In this document: in pieces, positions 54,506 to 61,885 of the stretch | How the letters are laid out: each line of letters opens with the position of its first letter | Position numbering within the stretch: the first letter of the stretch is position 1 | Source of the DNA: Ectopseudomonas mendocina | Lineage (GTDB): Bacteria; Pseudomonadota; Gammaproteobacteria; Pseudomonadales; Pseudomonadaceae | Direction of reading: 5' to 3' | Assembly (NCBI RefSeq): GCF_007049795.1 | Contig: NZ_SCFY01000016.1 | Coordinates: 1-64,000 of the forward strand | DNA: 64,000 nt | The notes under the pieces: model-generated | What the model was told of the DNA's origin: nothing | The model's input: only the letters and a program-made list of their open reading frames with translations | Database searches by the model: none | Made by a program: the position numbers and the translations under genes

Positions 54506-55681
54506 CTAGCGGGGGAGATGTCGCCGTAGGTGCATCACGAGGGTGAAACCGATGGCCGACAAGAGCGCCGAGCAGAAGAAGATCCACGGCAGACCCAGGC
54601 TGAAAGCCACCAGCCCCATCAGCGGGCCTGCCAGCCCCACGGCCAGGTCGAAGAACAGCGAGAGGGTGCTCAGGGCCGAGTTGCGGTTGGTCTCCGGCGT
54701 GCGCGCCAGGGTTTCCACCGCCAGCCCCGGGTAGACCCAGGAAACGCCCAGGCCGGTCAGTGCCGAGCCGAGGATCGCCACCAGGGGCGAAGGTGCCAGC
54801 CAGACGAGCAGCAGTCCTAGAGTCTGCACGGCCATGCAGAGCGTGACCACCCGGTAACCGCCGAAGCGCGACAGCGCATTGGGTGAGGCCAGCCTGGCGC
54901 AGATGAAGGCGACGCCGAAGGCGCTCAGGCAATAGGCCGCGTTGGCCCAGCCCAGGCTGTCGAAGTACAGGGCGATGAAGGCGGTCAGACTGCCGAAGCC
55001 CGCCGAACTGCAGGCGACGGCCAGGCCGTTGGGCAGTACGGCGACGAATACGCTGTGGAACGGTAAGCGCACGCCCGGCAGCAAGGGCGCGGGTGGCCTC
55101 GTGCGGGCGAATAGCAGGGGCAGGCAGCCGAGCAGGGTGATGCCGATACCGATGCCGGCGAGCCCCAGGTGATCCCGTATCAGTACCCCGAGCGGTGCAC
55201 CTATGGCGGTGCCGCCATAGGCGGCGATACCGTTCCAGGACATGATCTGCGCGGTGCGTGCCGTACCGTGTAGGCCGATGGCCCAGGTGCAGCAGGGCGT
55301 GGAGATCAGGGCCGAAGAGATGCCCTGGAGGATGCGCCCGGCCATCAGTAGCGCCAGGCCGACCCAGGGGGAAGCCGGCAGGATGATCGCCAGGGCTGTA
55401 AGCAGGCCACTGCCCGTCAGCACGGCCAGCCCCGCCATCACCGTGCGCTTGGCCCCGAAACGGTCGGCGAGCTGGCCGGCCAGTGGACGTGACAGTAGGG
55501 TCGTCAGGTATTGCGTGCCGATCACCAGGCCCGCCATCGCGCTGCCGAAGCCCAGGGTGTTCAGCACATGGCCGGGCAGCACGGCCAGCGGCAGTCCGTT
55601 GCTGATGAAAGAGACGAAATTGAAGCAGACGATCGAGATGATCGACAGGCCGGCGGGGAGCGATTGGCTGCGGGCTTTCAT
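54506..55681 (-). CDS. MFS transporter (YhhS/arabinose-efflux type)
   Basis: A 391-residue twelve-helix major facilitator, of a different branch from the three paralogues at 22814, 46195 and 57413. It shows FNFVSFISNGLPLAVLPGHV in helix 1, motif A as GQLADRFGAKRTVMAG and GRILQGISSALIST. Relatives include YhhS and sugar/drug exporters; export of a toxic intermediate is the likely role. It lies 139 bases after the ferredoxin reductase stop on the minus strand, with a hairpin between them, so it may form its own unit. Confidence 0.85.
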   Translation of the reverse strand: MKARSQSLPAGLSIISIVCFNFVSFISNGLPLAVLPGHVLNTLGFGSAMAGLVIGTQYLTTLLSRPLAGQLADRFGAKRTVMAGLAVLTGSGLLTALAIILPASPWVGLALLMAGRILQGISSALISTPCCTWAIGLHGTARTAQIMSWNGIAAYGGTAIGAPLGVLIRDHLGLAGIGIGITLLGCLPLLFARTRPPAPLLPGVRLPFHSVFVAVLPNGLAVACSSAGFGSLTAFIALYFDSLGWANAAYCLSAFGVAFICARLASPNALSRFGGYRVVTLCMAVQTLGLLLVWLAPSPLVAILGSALTGLGVSWVYPGLAVETLARTPETNRNSALSTLSLFFDLAVGLAGPLMGLVAFSLGLPWIFFCSALLSAIGFTLVMHLRRHLPR

Positions 55682-55783
55682 GGCATGTCGCCTTGTGCCG
55701 ACGCGAAGTCAGTGACGGCCCGGTCGCCGAGGGGGCCGGGGTTGATGGGGTGACCAACGATGTGGGGCAGGGCTCTCGGTGGT

Positions 55784-55815
55784 CTGTGCCGCGCCCGCGA
55801 GCGGACGCGGCACAG
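55784..55815. terminator. G+C-rich hairpin after ferredoxin reductase gene
   Basis: CTGTGCCGCG (55784-55793) and CGCGGCACAG (55806-55815) form a perfect 10-bp stem 5 bases beyond the reductase stop on the minus strand. It has no T-run, so termination would be partial or it may protect the 3' end. Confidence 0.55.
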
Positions 55816-55820
55816 GGCGG

Positions 55821-57056
55821 TCAGTCGCGGTTGGCGGCCTCCCAGGCCTTGAGTTCGAAGCCCTCGCTGGCCGCTTCGGCGGCAGTCAGCCTGGGCGGGC
55901 GGGAGAGGATCTTACGCGCGGCCATATGGTCGCCCGGCCGGTTGCAGGACTCCACGGCGACCAACTGGTCGTCACGGAAGCACAGCACCGAGAGCTGGTG
56001 AGCTTCCGGCGAGCCGAGGGTGACGGTGCTGTCATAGCCGGTGGAAAGCCCGGCGATCTGCAGTTTGAGGTTGCCCTGGTCGGTCCAGAACCAGGGCAGC
56101 GCACTGTACGGGACCGGCTTGCCGAGCAGCCGAGCGGCCACGTTGCGTGCCTGGTCGGCGGCGTTCTGCACGGATTCCAAGCGAGTCGGCCGCTCGCCGT
56201 TCTGCAGGCAGGGGAAGCAGGCCACGTCGCCGAGAGCGGAAATGTGTGGATCGGAGGTCAGCAGATTGGCGTCCACGCGGATGCCGTTCTCGATGGCCAG
56301 ACCCGCTTCGCTGGCCAATTGGGTGTTGGGGATCACGCCGATGCCGAAGACCACCAGGTCGGCCGGCAGCTTGCGTCCATCCGAGGTTTCCACGCCGCTG
56401 ACCTTGCCATCGCTGCCTTCGATGCGGGTTAGGCCCTGGCGGAAGTCGAATTTCACTCCCCAGGCCTCGTGAGCCTGGCGAAACAGTTGGGACATCTCCG
56501 TCGAAACGGCGCGTGCCATCGGCCGATCGCCGAGCTCCAGCACGTGTACGCTGGCGCCCAGTTCGGCGGCTACCGCGGCGAATTCCAGGCCGATGAAGCC
56601 GGCGCCGACTACCACCACGTTGCGTACTTCCCTCACCAGCGGGGCGAGGGCGTCGGCATCCTGCTTGGTCTTGACGCCGAACACGCCTTGCAGCTCGGCA
56701 CCGGGCACTGGTAGCGGACGATTGTGCGCGCCAGTGGCCAGTACCAGGTGGTCGTAGGCGACCGCCTCGCCGGAGGCGAGCAGGACGCGGCGGTTCTGCC
56801 GGTCGATGGCCGTTGCCTGATCATGCACCAGGTCGATGCGCTGGGCAGTGAAGAAGTCGGCTGGACGGAACAGCAGGGCGTTCTCGTTGATCTTGCCGAG
56901 CAGGTAGGCCTTGGACAGCGGTGGTCGCTGGTAGGGCAGGCCGGGCTCGTCACCGATCAGGGTGATGCTGCCGTCGTATCCCTCCTGGCGTAGCGAGGCC
57001 GCTACCTGGAAACCGGCCTGGCCGGCACCGACTATGGCTACTGATGCGAGTGACAT
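55821..57056 (-). CDS. FAD-dependent ferredoxin reductase
   Basis: A 411-residue flavoprotein of the putidaredoxin/rhodocoxin reductase group, which takes electrons from NAD(P)H and passes them to a ferredoxin. The FAD loop is IVGAGQAGFQVAASLRQEG (GxGxxG at 10-15), YQRPPLSKAYL is typical of the group, the NAD loop is VVVVGAGFIGLEFAAVAAEL, and the second FAD contact is ISALGDVACFP. It is 12 bases from the ferredoxin gene start-side neighbour on the same strand. It probably powers the Rieske dioxygenase, the P450 or both. Confidence 0.93.
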   Translation of the reverse strand: MSLASVAIVGAGQAGFQVAASLRQEGYDGSITLIGDEPGLPYQRPPLSKAYLLGKINENALLFRPADFFTAQRIDLVHDQATAIDRQNRRVLLASGEAVAYDHLVLATGAHNRPLPVPGAELQGVFGVKTKQDADALAPLVREVRNVVVVGAGFIGLEFAAVAAELGASVHVLELGDRPMARAVSTEMSQLFRQAHEAWGVKFDFRQGLTRIEGSDGKVSGVETSDGRKLPADLVVFGIGVIPNTQLASEAGLAIENGIRVDANLLTSDPHISALGDVACFPCLQNGERPTRLESVQNAADQARNVAARLLGKPVPYSALPWFWTDQGNLKLQIAGLSTGYDSTVTLGSPEAHQLSVLCFRDDQLVAVESCNRPGDHMAARKILSRPPRLTAAEAASEGFELKAWEAANRD

Positions 57057-57068
57057 GGGGACCTCTTC

Positions 57069-57389
57069 TTAGAATTGTGACGCGGGCAGGTGCAGCACCA
57101 GGCCGTCGAGCTCTTCGGTCATGAACACCTGGCAGGTCAGGCGGCTGTTGTCGCGGCGCTCGAAGGCGCAGTCGAGCATGTCGTTTTCGGTGCTGTCCAG
57201 GGCCGGGAGGCGGTTCAGCCAGGCCTCGTCGACGTAGGCGTGACAAGTGGCGCAGGCACAGGCCCCGCCGCAGTCGGCGGGGATGCCGGGCACGGAGGCA
57301 AAGGTGGCGGCCTGCATGACGGATTGGCCAATGTCAGCGGATACCTTGTGTTCGGTGCCATCGTGCTCGATGAAAGTCAGTGTGGGCAT
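57069..57389 (-). CDS. 2Fe-2S ferredoxin (adrenodoxin/putidaredoxin type)
   Basis: A 106-residue [2Fe-2S] ferredoxin. The ligands are Cys40, Cys46, Cys49 (CGGACACATC) and Cys86 (RLTCQVF), in the spacing of adrenodoxin-type ferredoxins; PADCGGAC and HAYVDEAW are typical. ATG 57389 follows CCAGGAGAAGACC. It is followed by the reductase gene with a 12-base gap, forming an electron-transfer pair. It may serve the P450 (like putidaredoxin) or the Rieske dioxygenase. Confidence 0.93.
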   Translation of the reverse strand: MPTLTFIEHDGTEHKVSADIGQSVMQAATFASVPGIPADCGGACACATCHAYVDEAWLNRLPALDSTENDMLDCAFERRDNSRLTCQVFMTEELDGLVLHLPASQF

Positions 57390-57412
57390 GGTCTTCTCCT
57401 GGGATGCTCGGG

Positions 57413-58681
57413 TCAGGGGTGGGCCGCTATCGGCGTCGGTTCGAAGCGCGGGACGCGGCCCAGGGTCAGCAAGAGCAGGGGGCCGATCAGGCTGCAGGCA
57501 ATGGCGTAGATCAGCATGGGTGAGTAGGAGCCGGTGCGGCTGAGCAGGAAGGCGAACAGCAGCGGGGCGAGAGCGGAGGCCACCGTATTCAGGCCTTGAT
57601 GCACGCCGAACAGTCGCCCGTATTCGCGCAACCCGAAGTAGCGGGCGACCAGGAAGGCGGCGATGTCGAACTCGGCGCCGGCACCGAAGCCGACCAGGAT
57701 CGCCGCCAGCAGCAGTGGAGCGAATTCGACGGTGCCGCCGAGGTAGATCAGGCAACCGATGGCCGGCAGGGACAGGCTGACGGCAGATACCACCGGTGGC
57801 CACATGCGATCGAGCAGGTAGCCGATGAGTAGGCGGCCGAAGATCAGGGCAATGCCGAAGCCACTGAAGATCAGGTTGGCCTCGCTGGCCGACAGCCCCT
57901 TGCTCTGCAGCATGGGCACCGTGCTGGTGACCATGCCGATGATCGAGGAAATCACCAGGGCCAGGGCCAGGTTGCAGGTCCAGAACTTGCTCGAGCGCAT
58001 GCCTTCGCGAAAGCTCATGCCGGGCAGGTTCTGCAGTTCCTTACCGCGTTCCTGGGCGGCTTTGCCGCCGCTGCTGGAAATCCTGAACCACAGCAGGGTC
58101 AGCGGCAGCAGGACCAGCAGGTTGAGCAGGGCGAGGATGACGAAGGCGGCGCGCCAGTCCCACTGCTCGATGCCCCAGGACATCAGTTGCGGAATGGTGG
58201 CGGCGGTCAGCCCGGTGCCGGACAGGCCGATCGCCAGGGCCAGGCCGCGATTGCGGTCGTACCAGAGGCTGAGCAATTGGGTCCAGGTCACGGCGAGTGC
58301 GCCCATGCCAATCAGAGGAAGGATGGCGAAGGCCAGGTACAGCGACCAGACCGATCCTTGCAACTGGGTGGTGGCCAGGTAGCCCAGCGACAGCATGATC
58401 AGCGAGGCCACCGTCATGCGTTTCATGCCGAAGCGCAGGTTGAACCAGCCGACCAGTTGCAGGGCGATCACCGCGCCGCCGAACAGGAAGGAGATGGCCA
58501 CCTGCTGTTCGCTCTTGCTCCAGCCGAAGGCCTGTTCCAGTGGCACGACCAGGGTGCCGAAGCCATAGAGCAGCGACGCATTGATACTGATGGCGATGCC
58601 GACGACGGAGAGCAGCAGGACTCTCCAGCCTTGCCGGAATTCGCTGAGGTCGATCGCCGCTTCGTTTTTGGAAGAAGGCAT
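57413..58681 (-). CDS. MFS transporter (paralogue 3 of 3)
   Basis: A 422-residue twelve-helix major facilitator. It matches the carriers at 22814 and 46195 in LSEFRQGWRVLLLSVVGIAI, VVPLEQAFGWSKSEQQVAIS, LSLWYDRNRGLALAIGLSGT and NLIFSGFGIALIFGRLLIGY. It heads the ferredoxin/reductase unit (23 bases before the ferredoxin ATG), which suggests it imports a substrate or intermediate for the oxygenase. It is divergent from the chemoreceptor gene. Confidence 0.87.
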   Translation of the reverse strand: MPSSKNEAAIDLSEFRQGWRVLLLSVVGIAISINASLLYGFGTLVVPLEQAFGWSKSEQQVAISFLFGGAVIALQLVGWFNLRFGMKRMTVASLIMLSLGYLATTQLQGSVWSLYLAFAILPLIGMGALAVTWTQLLSLWYDRNRGLALAIGLSGTGLTAATIPQLMSWGIEQWDWRAAFVILALLNLLVLLPLTLLWFRISSSGGKAAQERGKELQNLPGMSFREGMRSSKFWTCNLALALVISSIIGMVTSTVPMLQSKGLSASEANLIFSGFGIALIFGRLLIGYLLDRMWPPVVSAVSLSLPAIGCLIYLGGTVEFAPLLLAAILVGFGAGAEFDIAAFLVARYFGLREYGRLFGVHQGLNTVASALAPLLFAFLLSRTGSYSPMLIYAIACSLIGPLLLLTLGRVPRFEPTPIAAHP

Positions 58682-58825
58682 GGTCTGGCGTCCTTATTGG
58701 ATTTATTCGGCCAAGCACCGTAGGGGGCTGATTTTTTTTGATCCGTATTCCGATAATAGAATCGAATGCTGTATAGAGAATATTGCGGGGTGGATGGTCT
58801 GTCTAGTCATGCCATGCCGATCCAT

Positions 58826-58837
58826 AACAACAAGAGG
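58826..58837 (+). promoter_or_regulatory. AANAANAA (Crc/Hfq-type) motif before chemoreceptor gene
   Basis: AACAACAAGAGG joins the motif directly to the AAGAGG ribosome binding site, 10 bases before the ATG at 58847. This suggests that taxis to the substrate is under the same catabolite control as its breakdown. Confidence 0.5.
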
Positions 58838-58846
58838 TCGATATCC

Positions 58847-60499
58847 ATGCCATTCCTGAGAAATCTATCCATCGGCGCCAAGCTCCTGGTGCTCCCCACT
58901 TTGATCGTGCTCGCTCTGCTGATCATCTCGGCGGTGGCCTACCGGGGGTTGGCCACGCAGCAGGCGGTGATCGAGGAGATCGACCACTTGCGCTTCCAGC
59001 AGTACAGGACGGTGCTCGAAACCTCGACAGCTTCCCAGGCGGCGATGGTCGGCGCTTATGCCACGGGCGCGCGCATTCTCGAATCCAATGGCGAGGCGTT
59101 CTCCGAGGAACTGGAGTCCTACCTCGAGGATATGCAGGCCAGTGTCGATGACATGCGCGCCGGGTTGGACAAACTGGCCCGCGAGACTCGCCTGGGCGAG
59201 GAGGAAAAGATCCTCGTGCGCGCGGTGGAAGACCAGGCAGGCGTGTTCAGCGAGGGCCTGGCCGATTTCAAGCGCGCCGCGCTGGAGGAGCAGTTGCAGG
59301 CAGCCTCGCTGCTGGGGCGGGTGCGCGCCGAGTACTACGGCCTGCAGGGTCAGTTCAATCGCCTGCTGGGCCTGCAGGCGGAGTTGACCGCCAGCGCCTT
59401 CGCCGAAGCCGGCGACATGGTACGGCAGGTGTCGCGGATCCTTGTCGGCGTGCTGCTGGCAGCCATCGTCCTGGCGTTGCTGGTCAGCCTGCTATTGCGC
59501 GGCCAGATCGTCCGCTCCATCCGTGAAATCGAGCAAGCCTCGATAAAATTGCGTGACGGCGACCTGACCCAGCGTGTGCGGGTCATCGGCCGCGACGAGA
59601 TCGCCCACACGGCTCAGGCCTTCAACGAACTGATCGACAGCTTCCAGCAGGCCATGCGCCAGGTTGCCAGTGTGGCGGCGTCGGTCAGTGCCTCGGCCGA
59701 GGAACTGGTGGGAACCTCGACCAGGGTGGCCGAGAGCTCCACGGCCCAGGCCGGCGCGGTGGGCGAGGTGTCGATGACGATGGAGCAGATGAGTGCGGGT
59801 ATCGCGTCGATATCCAGGCATGCGGAGAGCCTGCGCAGTTCCGCCGAGGCCAGCCTGCGTGGCTCGGAGGATGGGCATCTGGCGCTGTCGCGCCTGCTTG
59901 AAAAGATCGACAGCGTGCGTCATGCGTTCTCCGCCATTCGCGGTTCGGTAGGCGATTTCGTCGAGAGCACCACGGCGATCACCACCAGCATCACCCAGGT
60001 CAAGGATCTGTCCGCGCAGACCAACCTGCTGGCGCTCAATGCGGCGATCGAGGCGGCACGTGCCGGTGAGAGCGGGAGAGGCTTCAGTGTGGTGGCCGAC
60101 GAGGTGCGCAACCTGGCGCAACGTTCGGCGCTGGCGGCCAACTCGATCAATGAGCTGACCGTGAGGCTGGAGAGCCAGTCCGAGGTGGTCGACGAGGCCC
60201 TGCGCGCAGGGACAGTGGCGCTGGACGACAGTGGCAGGCTGCTAAGCGAACTGGAAAGTACCTTGCTGCAGGCGGCGGAGTTGGTCGGCGACTCCACGCG
60301 CGGAGTGGATCAGATCGCCGATGCGGTGAGGGTGCAGAGTGAGGGAGGGCGGGATATCGCGTCGAACGTGGAGCGCATCGCGCGTATGGCGGGGGAGGGG
60401 GATGCGATCACTCACCGGGTTTCCAGTGCCGTGGCGGCCCTGCGCGAATTGTCCGAAGAGCTGAATCTGGCGATGAGCCGCTTTCGTTTCGAGGCGTGA
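58847..60499 (+). CDS. Methyl-accepting chemotaxis protein
   Basis: A 550-residue chemoreceptor. Membrane helix 1 is at about 13-33 ([20 protein letters not shown]). A periplasmic helical sensor domain of roughly 160 residues follows, then helix 2 ([20 protein letters not shown]), a HAMP domain ([14 protein letters not shown]) and the cytoplasmic signalling domain with the conserved hairpin tip [20 protein letters not shown], then [21 protein letters not shown] 58847 follows AAGAGG. It lies between two oxygenase blocks, so it probably senses the pathway substrate or a product. Confidence 0.92.
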   Translation: MPFLRNLSIGAKLLVLPTLIVLALLIISAVAYRGLATQQAVIEEIDHLRFQQYRTVLETSTASQAAMVGAYATGARILESNGEAFSEELESYLEDMQASVDDMRAGLDKLARETRLGEEEKILVRAVEDQAGVFSEGLADFKRAALEEQLQAASLLGRVRAEYYGLQGQFNRLLGLQAELTASAFAEAGDMVRQVSRILVGVLLAAIVLALLVSLLLRGQIVRSIREIEQASIKLRDGDLTQRVRVIGRDEIAHTAQAFNELIDSFQQAMRQVASVAASVSASAEELVGTSTRVAESSTAQAGAVGEVSMTMEQMSAGIASISRHAESLRSSAEASLRGSEDGHLALSRLLEKIDSVRHAFSAIRGSVGDFVESTTAITTSITQVKDLSAQTNLLALNAAIEAARAGESGRGFSVVADEVRNLAQRSALAANSINELTVRLESQSEVVDEALRAGTVALDDSGRLLSELESTLLQAAELVGDSTRGVDQIADAVRVQSEGGRDIASNVERIARMAGEGDAITHRVSSAVAALRELSEELNLAMSRFRFEA

Positions 60500-60508
60500 C
60501 GGCAGTTG

Positions 60509-60548
60509 TGCGCCGACCGTTCATCGCAGGAGAACGGTGCTTGGCGCA
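60509..60548 (+). terminator. Nested hairpin after chemoreceptor gene
   Basis: ACCGTTC (60516-60522) pairs with GAACGGT (60532-60538), and TGCGCC (60509-60514) with GGCGCA (60543-60548). It stands 10 bases past the stop. T-rich sequence follows only at a distance (TCTTGTTGATTTTTG), so it is a moderate terminator candidate. Confidence 0.5.
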
Positions 60549-60715
60549 GCTCGTCTTGTTGATTTTTGTACAAAAAATCTATTTTGTGTCTATTTTATAC
60601 TTGATTTTCCTCTATATTCGTTAGTTTTGAGTCAGTTAATCTGGCTAAAATTTTTGTCATATTGCTGATTTTTAAGGATTATTTTTGATAGGTTGGGTGG
60701 GTTGAACACGGGTTG

Positions 60716-60741
60716 TTTACAAATTTCTTGAAAGTGTTCAT
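60716..60741. promoter_or_regulatory. Shared 26-bp operator-like element, site 6
   Basis: Left half TTTACAAATT, right half AAGTGTTCA with the spacing of sites 1 and 5. It ends 36 bases before the ferredoxin ATG, at the end of a 170-base A+T-rich promoter region. An extra TGAACAC half-site lies at 60703-60709. Confidence 0.5.
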
Positions 60742-60776
60742 TATTTTTCTTGCCTGCCTACATGAGGAGAACCAAG

Positions 60777-61007
60777 ATGAGTTCGAATAAAGCGCGGTTC
60801 GAGGTCGTGGTCGACCGCAGTCGGTGCTGTGGCTATGGCCTTTGCGCCGCCATCTGCCCCAGCGTCTATAAATTGGATGCCGATGGCCTGGTGTACGTGG
60901 ATAGCAAGGTCGTTCCCCCGGAGCTGGAGGACGAGGCGCGTGAAGGCGCCGAGGCGTGCCCGGCCGAGGCGATCTGGCTGGAAGATCTCAAGCCCGACAG
61001 CGAATGA
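60777..61007 (+). CDS. 3Fe-4S (single-cluster) ferredoxin, P450-type
   Basis: A 76-residue ferredoxin. Cysteines 17, 23 and 61 have the spacing of single-cluster ferredoxins (RCCGYGLCAAICP, then ACPAEAIW). The position of the second 4Fe-4S ligand is Tyr20, as in the 3Fe-4S ferredoxins that feed bacterial P450s; Cys18 and Cys27 are extra. ATG 60777 follows GAGGAGAACC; ATG 60762 would overlap that site. It begins block E, is preceded by operator site 6, and is the best partner candidate for the P450 at 42904. Confidence 0.85.
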   Translation: MSSNKARFEVVVDRSRCCGYGLCAAICPSVYKLDADGLVYVDSKVVPPELEDEAREGAEACPAEAIWLEDLKPDSE

Positions 61008-61035
61008 TTGATGTGGTCGTTGCCGTATGAGCGTG

Positions 61036-61050
61036 AATAAGAACAAAAAG
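61036..61050 (+). promoter_or_regulatory. AANAANAA (Crc/Hfq-type) motif before SDR gene
   Basis: AATAAGAACAAAAAG directly precedes the TGGAGGG ribosome binding site of the SDR at 61062. Exact matches to AANAANAA. Confidence 0.55.
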
Positions 61051-61061
61051 TGGAGGGTGCT

Positions 61062-61823
61062 ATGAGTGGGCGTCTGGACGGTAAGGTGGCGTTGATCACG
61101 GGAACCGGAGGTGGTCAGGGCAGGGTGGCAGCATTGCGCTTCGCCCGTGAGGGCGCCATTGTCGTGGGCTGTGACTTCAATGCCGCGGCCCATGAGGAAA
61201 CCGTGGCCCTGCTGCGGGCGGAAGGGCTGAGTCTGTATGGCCAGGCCCCCGTGGATCTGGGTGACCACGAGCAGGCCCGGGCCTGGGTCGAGCAGGCCGC
61301 CGCCGAACATGGCGGCATCGATATCCTCTACAACAACGCCTCGGCCGCGCGTTTCGGCAAGGTCAACGAGTTTTCCATCGAAGACTGGCATTACACCATC
61401 CGCAATGAAATCGACTTACTGTTCTACACCACCAAATATGCCTGGGATCACCTGGCCGAGCGCCGTGGGGTGATCATTAACGTGTCGTCCACGGCCGCCT
61501 GGGGTGGTTCCAAGGTGGCGGGCATCGGCGCTCATGCCGCAGCCAAGGGGGCGGTGGTTTCCTTCACCCGCCAGTTGGCGGTGGAAGGTGCGCCGCTCGG
61601 CATCCGCGCCGTCAGCCTCAGCCCCGGCTTCGTGGCCACGCCCGGTACCGAAGCGTTCCTGAAGAATCCCGAGGTTCGCGCCGCTCTGCTCGACGGCGTG
61701 CTGATGGATCGCCCGGGCGAGCCCGAGGAAGTGGTGGCCCTGGCGCTGTTCCTGGCTTCCAGCGAGGCATCCTTCGTCACGGGCTCCGATTTCGTCATCG
61801 ATGGTGGTCTGCTGGCCATCTAG
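61062..61823 (+). CDS. SDR-family oxidoreductase with His in place of catalytic Tyr
   Basis: A 253-residue SDR. It has the coenzyme loop TGTGGGQG (13-20), Asp in GCDFNAA (NAD type), NNAS at 91-94 and the active-site Ser pair NVSSTAA (142-143). The catalytic Tyr of YxxxK is His158 (HAAAK, Lys162 kept). I checked the codon: CAT at bases 61533-61535. Either His acts as the base, or the protein catalyses a non-standard step. ATG 61062 follows GGAGGGTGCT. It is followed by extradiol dioxygenase 2 in the same operon, the usual place for a dihydrodiol dehydrogenase. Confidence 0.87.
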   Translation: MSGRLDGKVALITGTGGGQGRVAALRFAREGAIVVGCDFNAAAHEETVALLRAEGLSLYGQAPVDLGDHEQARAWVEQAAAEHGGIDILYNNASAARFGKVNEFSIEDWHYTIRNEIDLLFYTTKYAWDHLAERRGVIINVSSTAAWGGSKVAGIGAHAAAKGAVVSFTRQLAVEGAPLGIRAVSLSPGFVATPGTEAFLKNPEVRAALLDGVLMDRPGEPEEVVALALFLASSEASFVTGSDFVIDGGLLAI

Positions 61824-61868
61824 TTTCAGGCGGCCGCAGCAGTCGGCCGCGCGTCCAAACGACATGCG

Positions 61869-61878
61869 AACAATAAGG
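61869..61878 (+). promoter_or_regulatory. AANAANAA (Crc/Hfq-type) motif before extradiol dioxygenase 2
   Basis: AACAATAAGG merges into the AAGGTGAAG ribosome binding region, 8 bases before the ATG. Confidence 0.45.
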
Positions 61879-61885
61879 TGAAGTC

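Noticed and set aside
54474..55757. A 427-codon frame overlapping the MFS gene at 54506-55681 on the same strand
   Set aside because: It is the shifted frame of the transporter gene, Arg/Pro-rich and without hydrophobic segments; the 391-codon frame has twelve helices and MFS motifs.
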